A stretch of DNA of 64,000 bases from Micromonospora okii (GCF_020884795.1 NZ_BBZF01000019.1:1-64000); one strand, 5' to 3'. Positions 1 to 8,655 are shown, numbered from the stretch's first letter. The notes: a model not told the origin generated them from the sequence alone. Program-made: numbers and translations.

Positions 1-1122
1 GGCCAGGAGATGCGGTACTCCGCCGACGTGGTGCGGATGCTGGCGGAGTTGGCCCGCGACGAGCCGACGGTGCTCGGCGTGGTCGGGCTGGTGGAGAGCC
101 GCAAGGCGGTGCAGGACGCGATCCGGGCGCTGGGCGACCTCAACCTGCCCGTGCTCGCGCCGACGCTGTCGGCCGACCGGATCGCCGACGCCTCCAGCCG
201 CTACCTGCAGATCTCCGCGCCCAACCTCGACGAGGCCACCCTGGTGCACGACCACGTCACCGGCGTGCTGAAGAAGCGGAAGCTGTTCAACTTCTACACC
301 TACGGCAACGTCGACCCCGACGAGGGCAGCCGCAACGACCTCTACGTCAACACCCTGCGCGAGGGGCTGCGGACCCGGTTCGGGGAGGGCTACCAGGAGG
401 CGTACTGGCGGCCGGGCGGCGACCTCACGCCCCTGTGCGCCGACCGCTTCGGTGACGGTGTGGTCTTCTTCGGCGGGCGGTACACCGAGTTCGGCGCGTT
501 CGCCAGCAGGCTGGCCCAGAGTTGCAGCGGGCGGGTGCCGCAGCTCGTCGGGGACGACTCGGTCAACCGGTACCTGGCGAACTCGGCCGCGCTCGCGCCC
601 GCGCCGGACAACCTGCCCCTCGCGTACGTCGCCAAGGGCGAGCTGGCCTACTGCAACCGCATCATCGGCGCGAGCGACATCGAACGGAAGAACTTCCTCA
701 ACGACGTGCGCACGGTGCTGGGACGGTGCACGTCCAACACGCCGATCGGGGAGCGGGTGGGGCTCGCGTACGACGCCACCCGGCTGCACCTGCGCGCGGT
801 GCAGAACATCGCCGCGAACCTGGCCCTCCGCGCCGGCCGGGAGTGGGAGCCCACGGAGGTCACCGCGACCACCGTGTACGTCAACATCCGCGACGTGGCC
901 GACCCCGCGTACCAGGGCGTCACCGGGCTGATCCGGTTCGACGCCAACGGCATCGCCGTCGGCAAGCGTCTGACCCTGCTCTGCGTGCCGAACATCCGCA
1001 AGGCGTTCGCCTCACCGTCGGACGTGCCGCAGGAGATCGACCGGCACCCGATCGACGCCCGGGAGGACAAGCTGTACGGCACCCCGCCGCCGACCCGCAG
1101 GGCGTGCACCACGCAGGGCTGA
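1..1122 (+). CDS. Periplasmic-binding (type 1 fold) protein, 5' truncated
   Basis: The reading frame is already open at base 1 (codons for Gly-Gln-Glu precede the first ATG at 10), so the N-terminus lies outside the window. About 370 residues are visible. The alternating strand/helix pattern, with segments such as VLGVVGLVESRKAVQDA and LPVLAPTLSADRIAD near the start, resembles ABC transporter substrate-binding proteins of the branched-chain amino acid (type 1 periplasmic-binding) fold. A signal peptide or other N-terminal domain cannot be judged. The chain ends with a basic, low-complexity tail. No downstream transporter genes are present, so it may be a stand-alone sensor or a binding domain of a larger regulatory protein. 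Family assignment is by general fold impression only. Confidence 0.6.
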   Translation, partial: GQEMRYSADVVRMLAELARDEPTVLGVVGLVESRKAVQDAIRALGDLNLPVLAPTLSADRIADASSRYLQISAPNLDEATLVHDHVTGVLKKRKLFNFYTYGNVDPDEGSRNDLYVNTLREGLRTRFGEGYQEAYWRPGGDLTPLCADRFGDGVVFFGGRYTEFGAFASRLAQSCSGRVPQLVGDDSVNRYLANSAALAPAPDNLPLAYVAKGELAYCNRIIGASDIERKNFLNDVRTVLGRCTSNTPIGERVGLAYDATRLHLRAVQNIAANLALRAGREWEPTEVTATTVYVNIRDVADPAYQGVTGLIRFDANGIAVGKRLTLLCVPNIRKAFASPSDVPQEIDRHPIDAREDKLYGTPPPTRRACTTQG

Positions 1123-1374
1123 GCCGCACCGGCGGGAGATTCTTGTCGCGCGTCGGCTCGGTCACCTGGGAACACATCCTCACGCCGGATTCGCGCGACG
1201 CAGCCGCAGACAGGTCGAAGCAAGCCGGCAACCGACCAGCGCCGTGAGGCGCCATCGCGGTGCGCCACCGTGGTCCGTCTGTTGTTGCTCGGGATGACGC
1301 TCCCGGCATGAGCCAGGCGCCTTTCCCCGGCAGGCGGTAGGCCGTGGCGGTGGCGGCCCGCTCCGAGGCCCCGG

Positions 1375-2418
1375 TCACCCGCCCGGGTAGCGGTCCCACC
1401 AGTGCGGGTCGGCTGCGGGCGCGTACTCGCTGCCGGAGGGCCCGTCGACGAACTGGCTGAGCAGGTCCCGGGCGAGGACGTCGGCGACCCACGCCAGTTC
1501 CAGCCGGGACACCAGGTCGACGGGGAGGGCGTCGCACCCGTGGGTCGCCCCGAGCAGGGCTCCCACGGCGGGGGCGACGTCCCGGCTGTGCGGGCTCGCA
1601 GCCGCGAACGACAGGGCGTGGCGGACCTGCTCCCGGGCGGGGAAGCAGGCCGCCACGTAGACGGCTCCGGCGAGCGCGGACGACGCCCGCGCGTCGACGG
1701 CGAGCCGGGCCAGCTCGCCGGGCTCGGCCGGCTTCGACGCGGCGGTGTCCAGCGCGTCGGCCAACTCGGCGAGGTCGGTCCGGCGCGCGGCGCGCGCGGC
1801 GTGTTCCCGCCGTGCCGGTTCCACCGCCGCCTCGATCGGCCTTCCGGCCCGGCAGCCGGCGACGATCGCCGCGCCGACCCCGGCCACCTCCGCGGCCTCG
1901 ACGGCGTGGGTGGTCACCGCGAACTCCGCGGCGAGGGACGCGACCGTCGGAACCCACGGCTCGATCAGGCCCACGGGCAGCACGCGCGTCAGGGCGTGCG
2001 CGCCGAGGCTGGTGCCGGCCGGCCGGTCCCACTCGCCCATCCGTCGGCCGCGCAGGGCCGCCTCCGTCGCGGGCGCGGGGCCGCGTCGCGCGGCGAGCAC
2101 GGGCACCCGGGCCAGCCAACCGTCCAGCATGTCCGGCCGGACGGTGAGGACGCCCAGACCTGCCGCCCACCGCAGGTAGGCGTGCCAGACGACGCTCGGC
2201 GGGTGGCAGATGCCCCGGTGGGCCTGGCGGACGCCGGCCCGGACGACGCCCTCGACGGTGAAGCAGGCGAGCTGGCCGGCGCTCGTGGCGCGCAGCGCTC
2301 CGCCCTCCGGTGTGTCACCGCCGGCGGCGCCGAGCGCGTCACCCAGCACCAGCCCGAGCAGGCACCCGCGAGCTCTGCCCAGTTGCTCCGCCGTCACCCC
2401 GGTCACTCGGCAGAGCAT
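1375..2418 (-). CDS. ADP-ribosylglycohydrolase-family protein, metal motif degenerate
   Basis: 347 residues. The N-terminal GCLLGLVLGDALGA (about residues 18-31) is the signature of ADP-ribosylglycohydrolases (ARH/DraG fold), which remove ADP-ribose from proteins or small molecules using two Mg ions. The C-terminal helix that normally carries the Asp-Thr-Asp metal ligands aligns with PHSRDVAPAVGALLGATHG, where most of the acidic residues are missing, so catalysis is doubtful. A later GTG (reading VTAEQLGRARG) is an alternative start. It stands alone between the partial binding protein and the convergent or tandem protease. It could be a pseudo-enzyme that binds ADP-ribose, or an enzyme with rearranged ligands. 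Confidence 0.7.
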   Translation of the reverse strand: MLCRVTGVTAEQLGRARGCLLGLVLGDALGAAGGDTPEGGALRATSAGQLACFTVEGVVRAGVRQAHRGICHPPSVVWHAYLRWAAGLGVLTVRPDMLDGWLARVPVLAARRGPAPATEAALRGRRMGEWDRPAGTSLGAHALTRVLPVGLIEPWVPTVASLAAEFAVTTHAVEAAEVAGVGAAIVAGCRAGRPIEAAVEPARREHAARAARRTDLAELADALDTAASKPAEPGELARLAVDARASSALAGAVYVAACFPAREQVRHALSFAAASPHSRDVAPAVGALLGATHGCDALPVDLVSRLELAWVADVLARDLLSQFVDGPSGSEYAPAADPHWWDRYPGG

Positions 2419-2455
2419 AGGGCCCGGGGCGCTCGCGGGCGCCCCGGGCCGGCGG

Positions 2456-4051
2456 TCAGGCGAGCGTGTAGCCGTTCAGCCCCTCGGTGATCTGACCCTC
2501 GCAGTTCGGGTCGTTGCTGTCGAAGTGCTCCCCGTTGCTGCGGACCAGGCAGCGGTAGATGGGGGAGTGCGCCGCGCCCGGGGGCGAGGAGTAGACGTAT
2601 CCGATCAACCCGAGGCCGACCCTGCCCTCGCAGTTGGCCTGGAGCGAGGTGAACCGGTCGGAGCCCGTCAGGCACTGGTAGAGCGGGTGGGTGCCGCTCA
2701 CCTGGCCGGTGTGGACCCGCCCGAGGCTGCCCTCGGCGGCGTAGCCGCCGCCGGGGTGGGTGGTGGAGCTGACATGGTCCCGGCCCGACCACCAGTACCG
2801 GGTCAACACGGCGGTGCCGGGCTGCTGCCCCCCGGAGCCGGTGAACAGCAGCCGGTTCGGCGAGCCGCTGCCCGGGTTGCCGACCTTGTTGAGGGTCGCC
2901 GCGTCGAGGAGTGCGCTGGCCACCTGCGACGGGGTGAAACCGGGGTTGCCGTCGAGGACCAGCGCGGCGGCGCCGGCGACGTGCGGGGCGGCCATCGAGG
3001 TGCCGCTGAGGGTGGCGGTGGCGGTGTCGGAGCCGTTCGACGCCGAGACGATGCCGTCGCCGGGGGCGAAGACGTCGGTGCAGCCGCCCCAGTTGGAGAA
3101 GCTCGCCCGGGCGTCCCCGCTGGTGGTGGCGTTGACCGTCAGCGCCTCGCCGACCCGGGCCGGGGTGAAGTTGCAGGCGTCGCTGTTGCTGTTGCCGGAG
3201 GCGAGGGCGTAGACGACGCCGTCGGCGATGGAGTTGCGGACGGCGTTCTCCAGGCTGGTGTCGCTGCCGGCGGCGCCGAGGCTCATGTTCGCCACGGCGG
3301 GCACGCCGGCGGTGTGGTGGCCGGTCACCCAGTCCACGCCGGCGGTGACCCCCGCGAGGGTGCCGTTGCCGCCGCAGCCGAGGACCTTGACCGCGACCAG
3401 GGAGACGCCCTTGGCGACGCCGTACTGGCTGCCGCCGATGGTGCCGGCGACGTGCGTGCCGTGGCCGTTGCAGTCCGTGTCGGTGCCGTCCCCGGTGGTG
3501 TTGACGCCCCAGGTCGCCCGGCCGCCGAACGTGGTGTGCGTGGTGCGGACGCCGGTGTCGATCACGTAGACGCGCACGGCGGCCGCCGTCGTCGGGTACG
3601 TGTAGCTCCCGTCGAGTGGCAGGTCCCGCTGGTCGATGCGGTCCAGGCCCCAGGACGGCGGGGAGGGCTGGGTGCCGAGCGCCCGGACGACGCGGTTCTG
3701 CTCGACGTACGACACGTCGGCCTCGGCGGCGATCCGCCGGGCGGTGGCCCGCGACATCGTCGCGGCGAAGCCGCGCAGCGCGTGCTCGTAGGTGTGCTCC
3801 ACCCTGACGTCGTGCTCCGCCGCCAGCCGGTCGGTCAGCGCGCGGACGCCCGCCCGTCCGCCCCGGGGGGTGTCCTCGTCGAACACGACGAGGTAGCTGT
3901 CGGCGACGGCGTCCGGGCCGTCGACGCCCACCAACCTGCCCGCGGCGGCCGCCGGTGCCGCCGCTCCGAATGCCATGACGGTCGCGGCCACCGCGACGGC
4001 GCCCACTCCGGCCGAAAGCCGTCGGCGCACTCCATAACGATTCATGAACAT
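2456..4051 (-). CDS. Secreted S8 (subtilisin/proteinase K-like) serine protease
   Basis: 531 residues from the ATG at 4051 (ATG 4045 is an alternative; an in-frame TTG at 4075 lies upstream). The order is: signal peptide with basic MNRYGVRRRL then an Ala-rich core ending near AAAPAAAAG; an inhibitor I9 propeptide (about 50-125); and an S8 catalytic domain with Asp165 in YVIDTGV, His200 in GHGTHVAGT, oxyanion Asn near ASGNSNSD, and Ser352 in LSGTSMAAPHVAG. The C-terminal 110 residues hold repeated Cys-containing blocks (PLYQCLTGSDRF, PIYRCLVRSNGEHF, each followed by NCEG) that look like a small repeat or binding domain. It is expected to be exported, self-processed and active as an extracellular endopeptidase. 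It is divergently transcribed from the CBM2 gene. Confidence 0.93.
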   Translation of the reverse strand: MFMNRYGVRRRLSAGVGAVAVAATVMAFGAAAPAAAAGRLVGVDGPDAVADSYLVVFDEDTPRGGRAGVRALTDRLAAEHDVRVEHTYEHALRGFAATMSRATARRIAAEADVSYVEQNRVVRALGTQPSPPSWGLDRIDQRDLPLDGSYTYPTTAAAVRVYVIDTGVRTTHTTFGGRATWGVNTTGDGTDTDCNGHGTHVAGTIGGSQYGVAKGVSLVAVKVLGCGGNGTLAGVTAGVDWVTGHHTAGVPAVANMSLGAAGSDTSLENAVRNSIADGVVYALASGNSNSDACNFTPARVGEALTVNATTSGDARASFSNWGGCTDVFAPGDGIVSASNGSDTATATLSGTSMAAPHVAGAAALVLDGNPGFTPSQVASALLDAATLNKVGNPGSGSPNRLLFTGSGGQQPGTAVLTRYWWSGRDHVSSTTHPGGGYAAEGSLGRVHTGQVSGTHPLYQCLTGSDRFTSLQANCEGRVGLGLIGYVYSSPPGAAHSPIYRCLVRSNGEHFDSNDPNCEGQITEGLNGYTLA

Positions 4052-4369
4052 GGATGATTCTGTTTCGCTCCGCAACTGTCAATGTACCGATTGTCATGAT
4101 CGTCGAAGCGGCGGGCACCCGAGTTGGCCCCCTCCGGGCGGGGATGGAGGGTAGTGCGGGCGGACTCGACTTCCATTCGTGGAGGTCAATCACTAGATTG
4201 GTCGTGGGCGCCACCGAGTCGCCGGATCACCGTCGGCCCGGTGGCTGATCGTCCGCCCGAGCCGGGCCCCTGCGCACGCGCCCCCGTCCGCGCGTCGCCA
4301 CGCGAGCGTTCCCGCAGTCCCGTGCCGCCGGTCCGCGTACCCGTCCGGCGGCCGCCCGGAAGGAACCCG
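4052..4369. other. Divergent intergenic region between protease and CBM2 genes
   Basis: 318 bases with no supported gene, holding the upstream regions of two secreted-protein genes. The side next to the protease is relatively AT-rich (4046-4100). Near 4184-4203 lies an imperfect palindrome with arms GGTCAATC and GATTGGTC separated by ACTA, listed separately as a candidate operator. A ribosome-binding site (GGAAGGAA) ends just before the CBM2 start at 4370. Confidence 0.6.
4184..4203. promoter_or_regulatory. Candidate operator, imperfect palindrome
   Basis: Arms GGTCAATC and GATTGGTC flank ACTA (6 of 8 positions pair). It lies about 165 bp upstream of the CBM2 protein start in the divergent promoter region. 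It does not match a regulator consensus that I recognise, including the CebR box. A single copy of modest symmetry is weak evidence. Confidence 0.3.
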
Positions 4370-5596
4370 ATGAGGATCTCCCGCACCCGTCTCACCCCGA
4401 TCGCCGCCGCGGCGGCGGCGGTCCTGGCCGCCGCCCTGGCCGGCGTCGGCCTGCCCACCGACCCGGCGACCGCCGCCGCCGGCTGCCGCATCGACTACGT
4501 GCCGAACCAGTGGCCCGGCGGCTTCACCGCCACCGTCCGGGTCAGCCCCGGCGACACCGCCGTCACCGCCTGGACGGTGACCTGGACCTGGGGCGGCGAC
4601 CAGCGCATCACCAACGGCTGGAGCGCGCAGGTCAGCCAGTCCGGCGCGGCGGTCACCGCCCGCAACGCCGCGTGGAACGGCTCCGTGCCGGCCGGTGGCT
4701 CGACGGAGTTCGGCATCCAGGGCACCGTCGGGGCGAACCCGGCCGCGCCCACGGGCTTCGCGCTCAACGGCGTACCGTGCAACGGCGCCCCGCCGCCGAC
4801 GACCCCGGCACCGAGCACCCCGCCGCCCTCGGAGACCCCGCCGCCGAGCACCCCGCCGCCGACGACGCCGCCGCCCACCACCCCGCCCCCCACGACGCCG
4901 CCGCCCGCCGGCTGCGCCACGGCCGTGCTCTGCGACGGCTTCGAGGGCCAGGCCGGGCCCGCGCCGTCCGGGGACTGGACGGTGGTCCACCCCGACTGCT
5001 CCGGCACCGGCTCGGCGGCGATCGACACCAACACCGCCCACGGGGGCACCCGGTCGGTGCGCATCAACGGCACGGCCGGCTACTGCAACCACGTGTTCGT
5101 CCGCGCGAACCGGGACCTCGGGGCGCTCGGTCCCGTCCGGTACGCCCGGCTCTGGGTGCGGCACACCACCGCCCTACCGGCCTCGCACGTGACGTTCCTG
5201 GCCATGGCCGACGCCGCCGACGGCAACCGGGACCTGCGGATGGGCGGCCAGAACGGCGCCCTCCAGTGGAACCGGGCCTCCGACGACGCGACGCTGCCCG
5301 AGCAGAGCCCCGCCGGGGTGGCGCTGAGCCTTCCGCTGGCGACGGGCCGCTGGTCCTGCCTGGAGTTCATGGTCGACGGTTCCCAGGGCCACCTGCGCAC
5401 CTGGGTCGACGGCGCGGCGGTCACCGGCCTGACGGTGGACGGGACGCCGACCCACGACGTCGACGGGCAGTGGCTCAACCGCACCTGGCGTCCGAAGCTC
5501 ACCGACCTGCGGCTGGGCTGGGAGAGCTACGGCGAGGGCTCGGACACCCTCTGGTTCGACGACGTGGCCGTCGGATCGAGCCGGATCGGCTGCTGA
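4370..5596 (+). CDS. Secreted CBM2 protein with C-terminal jelly-roll (Cip1-like) domain
   Basis: 408 residues; ATG at 4370 follows GGAAGGAA. The order is: signal peptide (MRISRTRLTPIAAAAAA through ATAAAG); a family 2 carbohydrate-binding module (about 38-140) with the expected conserved Trp residues (TAWTVTWTWGGDQ, NGWSAQVS) and flanking Cys; and a Pro/Thr-rich linker (about 143-182) made of TPPP repeats. The C-terminal domain (about 185-408) opens with CDGFEG and closes with DTLWFDDVAVGSSRIGC. The C-terminal domain resembles the Cip1-type beta-jelly-roll found in secreted cellulolytic proteins, though I cannot name its substrate. The role is plausibly binding or modifying cellulose-like polysaccharide outside the cell. 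No glycoside hydrolase motif is visible. Confidence 0.8.
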   Translation: MRISRTRLTPIAAAAAAVLAAALAGVGLPTDPATAAAGCRIDYVPNQWPGGFTATVRVSPGDTAVTAWTVTWTWGGDQRITNGWSAQVSQSGAAVTARNAAWNGSVPAGGSTEFGIQGTVGANPAAPTGFALNGVPCNGAPPPTTPAPSTPPPSETPPPSTPPPTTPPPTTPPPTTPPPAGCATAVLCDGFEGQAGPAPSGDWTVVHPDCSGTGSAAIDTNTAHGGTRSVRINGTAGYCNHVFVRANRDLGALGPVRYARLWVRHTTALPASHVTFLAMADAADGNRDLRMGGQNGALQWNRASDDATLPEQSPAGVALSLPLATGRWSCLEFMVDGSQGHLRTWVDGAAVTGLTVDGTPTHDVDGQWLNRTWRPKLTDLRLGWESYGEGSDTLWFDDVAVGSSRIGC

Positions 5597-5697
5597 CCGG
5601 CAGGGGGCGGGCGGCACCGGCCGGGTGCCGCCCGCCCCGCGTCGACCGGGTTCCCTGCGATGCGCGCACGCGGCTGCCGCCCGGAGCCGCGCCGGCC

Positions 5698-6468
5698 TCA
5701 GGTGGCGTTCGCCGGTGCGTCGAGGATCGCGCTGAAGCGTTCCTCGGCGAGGTCGAGCTGGCTGAAGATGTGCTCCTTCACCGCCGGCGCGAGCGGCGTG
5801 TCCGGCCGGGCGACCAGCTCGCGGAGGACCGGCACCAGCGGGCGGTACTTCGCCGCCGAGGTGAACACCTTCGGGCCGACCGTGTGGATCACCCCGACCC
5901 CGTTGTCGGTGAAGTCGGAGACCTTGACGACCCGCGCCCACGGCTCCCGGTCGAGGCTGGCCGCCACGTGCTCGCGGTACTGCTCGTGCCTGTCCCGGCC
6001 CGGGTCGTACGCCGGATTGGTCACGGCCGCGACCAGGCGCGCGACCCGCTCCCCGAACCGCGCGGCGAGCGCCGCCAGCGCCGCCGCGGTGACGTCGTCG
6101 CCCGCATCCGGCCCCGCCAGCGCCGCCGCGGTGACGTCGTCGCCCGCATCCGGCCCCGCCAGCTCGGCCGGATGGTCCTCCACCGCGTCGTGCAGCAGGC
6201 CGGCGACGATCACGTCCACGTCGCGCACCTGGTAGTGGTGCGTCATCCGGATCGCCACCCGCAGCAGATGGTTCAGGTACGGCTCGCGTACCCGCCGGTC
6301 GTCGCGGTGCAGCTCGGCGGCGAGGTCGAGGGCGGCGGTGAGCCGGGCCCGCGCGTCGGGGTCGAACGCGCCGATCTCCTGCCGGAAGCGCTCTCGCAGG
6401 CCGGGCTCGCCGTGCATCTCGGTGATTGCGTGCAGCGGCATGGAGGCCAGGTACGGCGGGAAATCCAT
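5698..6468 (-). CDS. HD-domain hydrolase with internal 14-residue duplication
   Basis: 256 residues. The motif pair LNHLLRVA and IVAGLLHDAVEDH (about 65-95) is the His/His-Asp core of RelA/SpoT-type and related HD phosphohydrolases, and the later FTDNGVGV region fits that group. No synthetase or TGS/ACT domain is present, so a small (p)ppGpp or nucleotide hydrolase is a reasonable guess. Immediately after the HD motif the segment AGPDAGDDVTAAAL occurs twice in tandem, encoded by a perfect 42-bp direct repeat (6074-6157). The insertion sits in a loop before LAALAARFGERVARL and keeps the frame. The gene is divergent from the rsgA leader region. Confidence 0.82.
   Translation of the reverse strand: MDFPPYLASMPLHAITEMHGEPGLRERFRQEIGAFDPDARARLTAALDLAAELHRDDRRVREPYLNHLLRVAIRMTHHYQVRDVDVIVAGLLHDAVEDHPAELAGPDAGDDVTAAALAGPDAGDDVTAAALAALAARFGERVARLVAAVTNPAYDPGRDRHEQYREHVAASLDREPWARVVKVSDFTDNGVGVIHTVGPKVFTSAAKYRPLVPVLRELVARPDTPLAPAVKEHIFSQLDLAEERFSAILDAPANAT
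6074..6157. repeat. Perfect 42-bp tandem duplication inside the HD gene
   Basis: Two identical 42-bp units, 6074-6115 and 6116-6157, both starting GCCAGCGCCGCCGCGGTGAC. The unit length is a multiple of three, so it adds 14 residues without a frameshift. Perfect identity suggests a recent slippage or unequal-exchange event. Confidence 0.95.
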
Positions 6469-6644
6469 GCGTCACTTATAGCTGACTGTGACGCTCCCAG
6501 AAACAAGGGCTCATCCGCCGATTGCGTGCCCAAGGACAACGGCAAGATGATCTATACGGAGATCGTCACGCTCGACCGTGTGGTAGCGTGACCATCGCAG
6601 AGACGACCGGGTCGGCTGCGGGACGAGAAGTGGGAGGTGAGTTG

Positions 6645-6716
6645 ATGAACGTCGTGAAGGCCGCTGCCGTGTGCAGTGCCCACCCGACCATCCTCACGTC
6701 CCCGGCCCTGGTCTGA
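6645..6716 (+). CDS. Putative 23-residue leader peptide upstream of rsgA
   Basis: A short frame encodes MNVVKAAAVCSAHPTILTSP followed by ALV and TGA. It has an excellent Shine-Dalgarno, GGAGGT at 6633-6638, six bases before the ATG, which is better than that of most real genes nearby. It ends about 90 bp before the TTG start of rsgA, and the interval contains competing inverted repeats (6729-6797). The arrangement fits translation-dependent attenuation, as known for ribosome-protection and resistance genes in actinomycetes. That role is inference; the peptide sequence itself is not recognised. Confidence 0.5.
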   Translation: MNVVKAAAVCSAHPTILTSPALV

Positions 6717-6728
6717 CCTGACATTCAC

Positions 6729-6797
6729 GGCCCCCTCGAAGCCATGGCGGCTCCTGGGAGGCTGCGCTCTGCGCTGATCGGGGCCCTTGTTCAAGGG
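6729..6797 (+). promoter_or_regulatory. Candidate attenuator structure before rsgA
   Basis: GGCCCC (6729-6734) can pair with GGGGCC (6780-6785). The same downstream bases can instead join a small hairpin, CCCTT(GTTC)AAGGG (6785-6797). The two pairings exclude each other, which is the pattern expected of a terminator/antiterminator switch between a leader peptide and the gene. No long U-run follows. This was judged by eye without folding energies. Confidence 0.35.
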
Positions 6798-6805
6798 TAT
6801 CCACG

Positions 6806-7903
6806 TTGTCTCATCATGATTCCTTCGCTACCCGGCCGCGCCCTCTGGTGCGCTACGGCTGGGACGACGCGTACGAGCACGCCTTCGCACCTCATCACGC
6901 TGCCGACCTGATCCCGGCCCGGATCGTGCGGGCCGAACGCGGCCTGTGCGAGGCGGTCACCGATACGGGAACCGTCCGTGCGGAGATCCCCGGCGCCGTC
7001 CAGCAGGGCGACCCGCTCGCGGCCCCGTGCACCGGTGACTGGGCGGCGCTGCGTCCCCCGACCACCGGCCAGGCGGCGCTGCTGCACGCGCTTCTGGAGC
7101 GGCGCACCGCCCTGGTGCGATCCACCGCCTCGCGCACCTCGCACGGACAGATTCTGGCCGCCAACGTGGACACGGTCGTGGTGACCGTGTCCTTGGCCGC
7201 CCCGCTCAAACACGGCCGCACCGAGCGGATGCTCGCCCTGGCCTGGGAGAGCGGGGCGCAGCCGATCGTGGTGCTCACCAAGGCCGACGCGGGCGCCGAT
7301 GTGGCCTCGGCCCAGGCCGAGGTGTCAGCGGTGGCACCCGGCGTGGACGTGCTGGTCACCAGCGCCGTGACCGGGCAGGGCATGGACATTCTGACCGCCG
7401 TCCTGACCGGCACCGTCGTGCTCCTCGGCCCCTCCGGGGCGGGCAAGTCCACCCTGGGTAACCAACTGCTGGGCGGTGACCTCCTGGCCACCGGCGCCGT
7501 ACGCGCCGCGGACGGCAAGGGCCGGCACACCACCGCATGGCGGGAACTGCTGCCGCTGCCCGGCGGCGGCGTCCTGCTGGACACCCCGGGCCTGCGCTCG
7601 ATCGGCCTGCACGACGCCCAGGACGGGCTGGAGCAGACCTTCGCCGACATTCGGCGCCTGGCCCAGGACTGCCGGTTCACCGACTGCGCGCACGTAGGCG
7701 AACCGGGCTGCGCGGTCCTGGCCGCAGTCGAGGCCGGTACGGTGCCGGCGCGCCGCCTGGACAGCTACCACCGGCTGCTGCGGGAGAACGCCTACGCCGC
7801 CTCGCGCACCGACGCGCGGCTGCAGGCCGGACGCGAGGCCGTCAAGAAGAACATCGCGCAGCACCTGCGCGCCACCTACCGCTTCAGGGATCGCCAACTG
7901 TGA
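6806..7903 (+). CDS. rsgA: Ribosome small-subunit-dependent GTPase A
   Basis: 365 residues from TTG at 6806. It has the circularly permuted GTPase order G4-G1-G3 typical of RsgA/YjeQ: TKAD (158-161), P-loop GPSGAGKS (208-215) and DTPG (259-262). A zinc-binding knuckle follows with Cys289, Cys294, His296 and Cys302. The N-terminal OB-type region begins after residue 30. RsgA proteins bind the 30S subunit late in its maturation and hydrolyse GTP when stimulated by it. The gene overlaps the possible GTG start of the GNAT gene (GTGA at 7900), so the two are probably one transcript. The preceding leader peptide and hairpins suggest control by ribosome status. Confidence 0.93.
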   Translation: MSHHDSFATRPRPLVRYGWDDAYEHAFAPHHAADLIPARIVRAERGLCEAVTDTGTVRAEIPGAVQQGDPLAAPCTGDWAALRPPTTGQAALLHALLERRTALVRSTASRTSHGQILAANVDTVVVTVSLAAPLKHGRTERMLALAWESGAQPIVVLTKADAGADVASAQAEVSAVAPGVDVLVTSAVTGQGMDILTAVLTGTVVLLGPSGAGKSTLGNQLLGGDLLATGAVRAADGKGRHTTAWRELLPLPGGGVLLDTPGLRSIGLHDAQDGLEQTFADIRRLAQDCRFTDCAHVGEPGCAVLAAVEAGTVPARRLDSYHRLLRENAYAASRTDARLQAGREAVKKNIAQHLRATYRFRDRQL

Positions 7904-7983
7904 GCCACCCCGACACGCCCGGACCCGATGTCGGCACCGACCTGGTGACCGAGGCACCCGCCACCAGCAGGAACAGGAGCACC

Positions 7984-8493
7984 ATGGCCACCTGGACCAC
8001 GCGCCCCGAGACCGCCCAGGACGTGCCCGCCATCCGCGAGATCCTTCTGGCAGCCTTCCCCACCGCCGAGGAGGCCGGCATCGTCGACGCCCTGCGCGCC
8101 GACTCGGAGGCATGGATCGACGGACTGTCCATCGTCACCACGGCCCCCGACGGCACCCCGGTCGGGTATGCCCTGCTCACTCGCTGCCGCGTCGACGGCG
8201 AGCCCGCACTCGCCCTGGCTCCGTGCGCCGTGCTGCCGTCGTTCCAGCGCACCGGCGCCGGCTCGGCCGCCATCCGCGCCGGCCTGGATGGTGCCCGAGC
8301 CAGGGGAGAGAACCTCGTCCTGGTGCTCGGCCACGCCGCCTACTACCCGCGGTTCGGCTTCGTCCCCGCCTCCCGCTACGGCATTCGCGCGCCCTTCGAG
8401 GTTCCGGACGAGGCCATGATGGCCATGGCCCTGGACGGCACCCGCCCGGTCCCCGCTGGCACCATCCGGTACCCGGCCGCGTTCGGCGTCTGA
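7984..8493 (+). CDS. GNAT-family N-acetyltransferase
   Basis: 169 residues from the ATG at 7984, preceded by AGGAGC. A GTG at 7900 overlapping the rsgA stop would add 28 residues of poorly conserved sequence, so the ATG is preferred. The fold is read from the RPETAQDVPAIREILLAAF start, the acetyl-CoA loop QRTGAGSAAIRAGL and the terminal HAAYYPRFGFVPAS, typical of small YhbS-like GNAT enzymes. The substrate is unknown. Co-transcription with rsgA and a strong hairpin straight after its stop suggest a two-gene unit linked to translation stress or resistance, which is inference. Confidence 0.87.
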   Translation: MATWTTRPETAQDVPAIREILLAAFPTAEEAGIVDALRADSEAWIDGLSIVTTAPDGTPVGYALLTRCRVDGEPALALAPCAVLPSFQRTGAGSAAIRAGLDGARARGENLVLVLGHAAYYPRFGFVPASRYGIRAPFEVPDEAMMAMALDGTRPVPAGTIRYPAAFGV

Positions 8494-8500
8494 CACCACC

Positions 8501-8533
8501 TGTGGTGCCCCGAGGCTCCCTCGGGGCACCACA
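8501..8533 (+). terminator. Strong hairpin terminator after the rsgA-GNAT unit
   Basis: A perfect 15-bp stem: TGTGGTGCCCCGAGG (8501-8515) pairs with CCTCGGGGCACCACA (8519-8533) across a CTC loop. It begins 7 bases after the GNAT stop. No U-tract follows, as is usual in actinomycetes. Confidence 0.85.
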
Positions 8534-8655
8534 GCCGAACTCGAACAGGCGCCAGGCAGCCCGGTCGCTGGATCAACTCCTTGGCGTCGTTTCGGGGTCG
8601 TTGCGGAAACCGTGATGGGCGTCGCCGGCCGCCGCCGGCCGGCGACAATGGCCGG

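Noticed and set aside
6561..6589. WhiB7-type promoter before the rsgA leader
   Set aside because: TAGCGT is a fair -10, but no good -35 or AT-rich WhiB7 block sits at the right spacing.
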